Assembly (NCBI RefSeq): GCF_004136015.1
Contig: NZ_CP024866.1
Span: 2,426,638-2,486,529 of the forward strand
DNA length: 59,892 bases
Direction of reading: 5' to 3'
From: Pseudomonas sp. ACM7
GTDB taxonomy: Bacteria; Pseudomonadota; Gammaproteobacteria; Pseudomonadales; Pseudomonadaceae
The translations under genes were made by a program, and so were the position numbers. Within the stretch, counting starts at the first letter, position 1. Each line of letters starts with the position of its first letter. Positions 56,101 through 59,892 of the stretch are shown piece after piece. The notes beneath the pieces are model-generated. The model saw only the letters and a list, made by a program, of their open reading frames with translations. It did not search any database and was not told the origin of the DNA.

Positions 56101-59100
56101 GAATGCGGCCGGCACCGACATGACGGTCAAGTTGAGCAACGGCGAAAGCATCGTGATCAAGGCCGGCGACAAGTCGGGCTTCATTACCATTCCCGCACCT
56201 GCCGATGACGTCTACAAGGACGGCAGCAAAATCACCGTTGGTATCGCCAGCACCAGCGGCGGCAACTTCGAAAAGCTCGACGTCAGCACAACCACTCACA
56301 CCACCACCGTCAAAGACACCGTCGACACCACCACGCTGAAGCTCAGCGCAGACGTTAGCACCGTCGGCGAAGGTGGTCAGATTACCTACACCGCGACCCT
56401 GAACCATCCAACCGACACGGCGATGACCGTGACCCTGAACAACGGTCTGGTGATCAACATCAAAGCGGGCGAGTCCAGCGGCTCCGCGCCTTATACCGTA
56501 CCGAATAACGTCTATACCGGCGCAGCGGACGTCAGTACCGCGATCAAGGAAACCACCGGCGGCAACTTCGAAAAGCTGGACACCGATCGCTCGCCCGTCG
56601 TCACCAAAGTCACCGACACCGCCGACACCACCAGCCTGACCTTGAGCGCTACAGGCTCGGTTCAGGAAGGTGGGCAGATCGTCTACACCGCGACGCTGTC
56701 CCATGCCGCCGGCAGCGACATGACCGTGAAGCTGAGCAACGGCGCGACCATCACCATCCTCAAGGATGCGGTGTCCGGCCATGTCAGCGTGGCCGCACCG
56801 AAAGACGACGTCTATAAAGACGCCGGCAAAATCGAAGCGACCATCAAGGACGCCAGCGGCGGCAACTTCGAAAACCTGGTTCCGAGTACTGCCCCGGCAG
56901 TGACCGAGGTGACTGACACGATCAACACGTCGACGGTCAGTCTGACGGCCAACAGCACTGTGGCTGAAGGCGGGACCGTGGTTTACACCGCGTCCGTCAC
57001 CGCGCCAGTGACCGGTTCGCCGGTGGTTGTGACCTTGTCCAATGGCCAGAGCATCACCATTCCAGTCGGATCGAGCAGCGGTAGCGTGAACTTTGTTGCG
57101 CCGAACGATGCCTTGGCTGGCGGCGGTTCGCTGAGCGTCAAGATAGATGATGCCAAGGGCGGTAATTACGAGAAGCTGGCAATCGACGCCAAGTCGGCGG
57201 ACACCTCGGTCACTGATTCTGCGGACACCACAAACCTGTCGCTGAGTGCGAGCAACTCAGTCGCCGAAGGCGGTTCGATCGTCTACACCGCGACCCTGAC
57301 CAACGCTGCCGGCACACCCGTGACCGTGACGTTGAGCAACGGCGCCGTGATCACCATCGACGCCGGCAAAACCACCGGCACCGCGACGGTTGATGCGCCG
57401 AAGGACGACGCTTATATCGACGCCGGCAAAGTCAGCGCCACGATCAGCACGGCCACTGGTGGCAACTTCGAGAACCTGGTACCAAGCACGATTCCGGCAG
57501 TGACCAGCGTCACTGACACCATCGATACTTCGACCGTGACCCTGAAAGCCACTGAGTCGGCCGCTGAAGGGGGCGCCGTCACCTACACCGCCACTGTTGG
57601 CGCGCCGGTCACCGGTTCGCCAGTGACGGTGTCGTTGGCCAATGGCCAAACGATCACCATCGATATCGGTAAAACCACCGGCACCGTGACCACCCTCGCA
57701 CCTAACGATGCGTTGAACGGTCACACGCCGCTGACCAACGCCATCACCAACGTCAGCGGCGGCAACTACGAAAACCTGGTCGCCGACAAAACACCGGTTT
57801 CGACTTCTGTCACTGACACAGTCGACACCACCAACCTGTCGCTGAGCGCCAGCAACTCGGTCGCCGAAGGCGGTTCGATCGTCTACACCGCGACCCTGAC
57901 CAATGCTGCCGGCACTCCGGTCACCGTCACGCTGAGCAACGGCGCCGTGATCACCATCGATGCCGGTAAAACCACCGGCACCGCGACCGTCGATGCGCCG
58001 AAGGACGATGCTTATATCGACGCTGGCAAAGTCAGCGCCATGATCAGCACGGCGACCGGTGGCAACTTCGAGAACCTGGTACCAAGCACGGTTCCGGCAG
58101 TGACCAGCGTCACTGATACCATCGATACCTCGACCGTGACCCTGAAAGCCACTGAGTCGGCCGCTGAAGGTGGCACCGTCACCTACACCGCCACTGTTGG
58201 CACCGCAGTCACTGGCAGCCCGGTCACCGTGTCTTTGGCCAACGGCCAGACCATCACCATCGACATCGGTAAAACCACCGGCACCGTAACCACCCTCGCA
58301 CCTAACGATGCGTTGAACGGTCACACTCCGCTGACCAACGCCATTACCAGCGTCAGCGGCGGCAACTACGAAAACCTGGTCGCCGACAAAACCCCGGTCA
58401 GCACCATCGTGACTGACACAGTCGACACGACCAACCTGACTCTGAGTGCCAGCAACTCAGTCGCCGAAGGCGGTTCAATCGTCTACACCGCGACCCTGAC
58501 CAATGCTGCCGGGACTCCGGTGACCGTCACGTTGAGCAACGGCGCAGTGATCACCATCGCGGCCGATGCTACCAGCGGCTCCGTCACTGTCGATGCACCG
58601 AAAGACGACGTGTACAAAGACGCCCGCAAAGTCGAAGCGACCATCAAGGACGCCAGCGGTGGCGACTTCGAAAGCCTGGTCACCAATCCGGCAGCTGCGG
58701 TCACGGAAGTGACTGACACACTCAACACGTCGACAGTCAGCCTGACGGCCAACGGCACTGTGACCGAAGGCGGCACCGTGGTTTACACCGCATCCGTCAC
58801 CGCGCCAGTGACCGATTCGCCAGTGGTCGTGACCTTATCCAACGGCCAGACCATCACCATCCCGGTTGGATCGAGCAGCGCGAGCGTGAACTTTGTTACG
58901 CCGAACGATGCCCTCGCCGGCGGCGGTTCGCTGAGCGTGAAGATAGATGATGCCAAGGGCGGCAACTTCGAAAAACTGGCAATCGACGGCAAATCGGCGG
59001 ACACCTCTGTCAGCGATACCGTGGACACCACCAAAGTGACCATGACCGCCAGCGGTAGCGTGTTCGAAGGCGGCACGATCACCTACACCGCCAACCTGAC

Positions 59101-59892
59101 GAATGCGGCCGGCACCGACATGACGGTCAAGTTGAGCAACGGCGAAAGCATCGTGATCAAGGCCGGCGACAAGTCGGGCTTCATTACCATTCCCGCACCT
59201 GCCGATGACGTCTACAAGGACGGCAGCAAAATCACCGTTGGTATCGCCAGCACCAGCGGCGGCAACTTCGAAAAGCTCGACGTCAGCACAACCACTCACA
59301 CCACCACCGTCAATGACACCACCGACACCACCACACTGAAGCTCAGTGCCGATGTGAGCACCGTCGGCGAAGGTGGTCAGATCACCTACACCGCCACGTT
59401 GAGCCACCCGGCCGACACCGCCATGACCGTTACGCTGAACAACGGTCTGGTGATCAACATCAAGGCCGGCGAGTCCAGCGGTTCGGCGCCGTACACCGTG
59501 CCAAATGACGTCTTCACCGGTGCGGCGCCCGTCAGGGCCGCGATCGCGGACAGCACTGCCGGCAACTTCGAAAAACTGGATACCGATAGCTCGGCCGTCG
59601 TCACAAAAGTGACTGACACCGCTGACACCGCTGACACCACGACGATTAGCCTGAGCGCGACTGAGTCGGTTGTTGAAGGTGGTTCGATCGTCTACACCGC
59701 GACCCTGACCAACGCTGCCGGCACACCCGTGACCGTGACGTTGAGCAACGGCGCCGTGATCACCATCGACGCCGGCAAAACCACCGGCACCGCGACGGTT
59801 GATGCGCCGAAGGACGACGCTTATATCGACGCCGGCAAAGTCAGCGCCACGATCAGCACGGCCACTGGTGGCAACTTCGAGAACCTGGTACC
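50108..59892 (+). CDS. lapA: Giant biofilm adhesin LapA, 5' part only
   Basis: The frame stays open from the ATG at 50108 to the window end, 3,261 codons, and continues beyond it. Residues 1 to about 110 form the N-terminal retention module (SIVGQVFAVSPEGVRRVLVEGDRL). The LapG protease site TAAG is at residues 107-110, with a second TAAG at 112-115. From about residue 175 onward there are some 30 tandem 100-residue Ig-like repeats, each with YTATLTN...VTLSNG...TGGNFENL. The protein is held in LapE and released when LapG cuts, a step controlled by c-di-GMP through LapD in known systems. The C-terminal RTX and calcium-binding part is outside the window. Confidence 0.95.
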   Translation, partial: MSSVVAIVKSIVGQVFAVSPEGVRRVLVEGDRLFVGDQVDTGAAGAITLELADGRTLDLGRDTQWSGSDPDSSTDLAQATAQAAPSVEELQQAIVAGADPTTNLEATAAGPTAAGTGGAAGGGHSFVLLDATAGRVDPTIGFPTAGIGTAALAAQNTIGGQTADTSANVQRESTLTLSATPTITEAGGVLVYTATLTQAPLTDLTITLSNGSVIVIQAGQLTGTVNVPLAPNDTVYSDPTQINVSVTGTTGGSGIIVTPPTTPAVTQVTDTVDTTTVTLTAGANVTEGGQITYTATLTNPAQTPVTITLSNGSIITIDAGKTTGSVNVDTPANDVYQNGSTVSTTITGATGGNFENLVPNPAPAVTTITDSPDTTTVTLTAGSTVTEGGQITYTATLTNPAQTPVTVTLSNGSTITIEAGKTTGSVNVDTPANDVYQNGSTVSTTITGTTGGNFEQLTPSTEPALTTITDSKDNTGLSLTATGTVVEGGQITYTATLTNPAGTPMTVTLSNGSVITIEAGKTTGSVTVDTAANDVYNNGSIVSTTITGTTGGNFEQLTPSTEPALTTITDSKDNTGLSLTATGTVVEGGQITYTATLTNPAGTPMTVTLSNGSVITIEAGKTTGSVTVDTAANDVYNNGSTVSTTITGTTGGNFEQLTPSTEPALTTITDSKDDTGLSLSASTVVAEGGSIVYTANLTHAAGTPVTVTLSNGAVITIAANATSGSVTVDAPKDDAYIDAGKVSATITTATGGNFENLVTSPAAAVTEVTDTINISTVSLTANGSVAEGGTVVYTASVSAEVTGSPVVVTLSNGQTITIPVGSSSASVNFVAPNDALAGGGSLSVKIDDAKGGNFEKLEVDGKPADTSITDTADTTTLSLTATDSIAEGGSIVYTATLTNAAGTPVTVTLSNGAVITIAANATSGSVTVDAPKDDAYIDAGKVSATISTATGGNFENLVKSPAAAVTTVTDTLDTSTVTLTATSRVAEGGTVVYTASVGAPVTGSPVVVTLSNGQTITIGIGQSSGTVNAVVSNDVLSGHAPVTNSITKVSGGNYENLVADKTPVSTSVTDTVDSTTLSLSATGNVKEGGQITYTATLTHAAGSPVTVTLSNGATITIDAGKTTGTVKVDAPKDDVYKDAGKLEVTIKDAAGGNFENLVTSPTPAVTNVADTTNTTHLTLSAEKSVLEGSHITYTATLTNAAQTPVTVKLSNGETITIDAGKTTGSVTIAAPSDDVYKDAGKLAVTMTDASGGNFEKLDISKASVTTTVKDTVDSTSLSLSASHTVSEGGQITYTATLSNPTDTAMTVKLSNGAVINIAAGATTGSVNFAAPANTPYIDGGKVQATIASQSGGNFEKVVTDHSPAVTTVTDSADTTGLSLSATGSVAEGGSIVYTATLTNAAGSAMTVTLNNGAMIHIAKGATTGSVNFAAPKDDVYKDAGKVEASITKTAGGNFENLVADKTPAVTDVTDTLNTSTVSLTANSTVAEGGTVVYTASVNAPVTGSPVVVTLSNGQSITIPVGSSSASVHFTAPNDALAGGGSLSVKIDGTTGGNYENLVANQTPAVTSVTDVKDTTTVSLTASDSVAEGGSIVYSATLTHAAGTPVTVNLSNGAVITIAAGATVGSVTVKAPADDVYKDAGKVAATIKDASGGNFENLVTSPAPAVTQVTDTINTSTVSLTATSSVAEGGTVVYTASVTAPVTSSPVVVTLSNGQTITIPVGASSASVNFTAPNDALAGGGSLSVKINDVKGGNYEKLDVDGKSANTSITDTADTTTVSLTATHSVAEGGSIVYTANLTHAAGTPVTVTLSNGAVINIAAGATSGTVTVDAPKDDVYKDAGKVEATIKDASGGNFENLVTSPAAAVTQVTDTINTSTVSLTATPATAEGGNVVYTASVTSPVTGKDVVVMLASGEKITIPVGQSTASITVKAPNDALVGHEPLTNAIKDVAGGNYEHLVADKTPTSTAISDTLDTTKVSMTASGSVFEGGTITYTANLTNAAGTDMTVKLSNGESIVIKAGDKSGFITIPAPADDVYKDGSKITVGIASTSGGNFEKLDVSTTTHTTTVKDTVDTTTLKLSADVSTVGEGGQITYTATLNHPTDTAMTVTLNNGLVINIKAGESSGSAPYTVPNNVYTGAADVSTAIKETTGGNFEKLDTDRSPVVTKVTDTADTTSLTLSATGSVQEGGQIVYTATLSHAAGSDMTVKLSNGATITILKDAVSGHVSVAAPKDDVYKDAGKIEATIKDASGGNFENLVPSTAPAVTEVTDTINTSTVSLTANSTVAEGGTVVYTASVTAPVTGSPVVVTLSNGQSITIPVGSSSGSVNFVAPNDALAGGGSLSVKIDDAKGGNYEKLAIDAKSADTSVTDSADTTNLSLSASNSVAEGGSIVYTATLTNAAGTPVTVTLSNGAVITIDAGKTTGTATVDAPKDDAYIDAGKVSATISTATGGNFENLVPSTIPAVTSVTDTIDTSTVTLKATESAAEGGAVTYTATVGAPVTGSPVTVSLANGQTITIDIGKTTGTVTTLAPNDALNGHTPLTNAITNVSGGNYENLVADKTPVSTSVTDTVDTTNLSLSASNSVAEGGSIVYTATLTNAAGTPVTVTLSNGAVITIDAGKTTGTATVDAPKDDAYIDAGKVSAMISTATGGNFENLVPSTVPAVTSVTDTIDTSTVTLKATESAAEGGTVTYTATVGTAVTGSPVTVSLANGQTITIDIGKTTGTVTTLAPNDALNGHTPLTNAITSVSGGNYENLVADKTPVSTIVTDTVDTTNLTLSASNSVAEGGSIVYTATLTNAAGTPVTVTLSNGAVITIAADATSGSVTVDAPKDDVYKDARKVEATIKDASGGDFESLVTNPAAAVTEVTDTLNTSTVSLTANGTVTEGGTVVYTASVTAPVTDSPVVVTLSNGQTITIPVGSSSASVNFVTPNDALAGGGSLSVKIDDAKGGNFEKLAIDGKSADTSVSDTVDTTKVTMTASGSVFEGGTITYTANLTNAAGTDMTVKLSNGESIVIKAGDKSGFITIPAPADDVYKDGSKITVGIASTSGGNFEKLDVSTTTHTTTVNDTTDTTTLKLSADVSTVGEGGQITYTATLSHPADTAMTVTLNNGLVINIKAGESSGSAPYTVPNDVFTGAAPVRAAIADSTAGNFEKLDTDSSAVVTKVTDTADTADTTTISLSATESVVEGGSIVYTATLTNAAGTPVTVTLSNGAVITIDAGKTTGTATVDAPKDDAYIDAGKVSATISTATGGNFENLV
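50630..59892 (+). repeat. Tandem 300-bp repeats of lapA (about 30 units)
   Basis: The unit is exactly 300 bp (100 codons), except one of 303 and one of about 306 bp. Two alternating types are visible, one with TLTNAAGTPVTVTLSNGAVITI and one with SVTAPVTGSPVVVTLSNGQTITI plus NDALAGGGSLSVKI. Units at 51536 and 51836 differ by only a few bases. The segment 56057-56313 recurs exactly 3,000 bp later, and 57272-57483 recurs at the window end. Confidence 0.95.

Overview
The window reads as chromosome of a Pseudomonas of the P. fluorescens group. The support is the gene order sbp-cysTWA with oscA, a GGDEF/EAL protein, desA and a PAS-GGDEF protein (as around PA0280-PA0290 in P. aeruginosa), a lapA/lapEBC biofilm locus, high G+C coding sequence, and many inverted REP pairs of the two types common in this group (GTGGGAGC...GCTTGCTCGCGA and GTAGGAGCTGCC...GCGATC).

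Layout. 1-2142: start of a metQ-type binding protein, a sigma54-activator-like AAA+ protein and a small hydrolase. 2490-6527: a fatty-acid desaturase divergent from an AraC regulator, a receiver-only response regulator, and a Crp/Fnr regulator divergent from an Mpo1-like membrane protein. 6618-10838: sulfate uptake operon (cysA, cysW, cysT, sbp, oscA on the minus strand). 10978-16714: c-di-GMP enzymes, desA and a receiver-HDOD protein. 16864-19767: gabD-gabT. 20118-20194: tRNA-Arg(CCG). 20623-23532: operon of a vWA lipoprotein, an ECF sigma factor and an anti-sigma protein. 23620-28443: PEBP-like protein, Rieske/FAD oxidoreductase, YdgA-like protein, unknown membrane protein. 28526-33597: a five-gene MarR-FUSC-DUF1656-HlyD-OMF efflux operon joined by 4-bp overlaps. 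33690-38412: Fic protein, DUF2789 protein, YbaK-like protein, NfeD/stomatin pair, and a DUF6124-type protein behind a long structured leader. 38605-40781: GT39-type glycosyltransferase, a possible short peptide and a DUF6916-type protein. 40845-44538: sulfonate-type ABC transporter/dioxygenase operon whose ATPase gene carries an in-frame stop. 44840-59892: lapC, lapB, lapE, and divergently the start of the giant adhesin lapA, which runs off the window after about 3,261 codons.

Two themes link the genes. Sulfur acquisition recurs: methionine, sulfate and sulfonate transport, oscA, and an SfnR-like protein. Surface attachment and c-di-GMP is the second: lapA with its LapG cleavage region, its type I exporter, FleQ-like boxes between lapE and lapA, and two GGDEF proteins. 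lapD and lapG, which usually neighbour lapC, are not seen.

The most novel-looking element is the 5' leader of the DUF6124-type gene (about 37823-38031). A 10-nt sequence occurs once far upstream and once at the ribosome binding site, with its exact complement in between, which is the geometry of a two-state RNA switch. Others worth a look are T-tract repeats at 30/20/30 bp spacing before fic, a doubled TAAG site in LapA, and an SfnR-like protein lacking the GAFTGA motif and the HTH, whose stop codon lies in a REP element.
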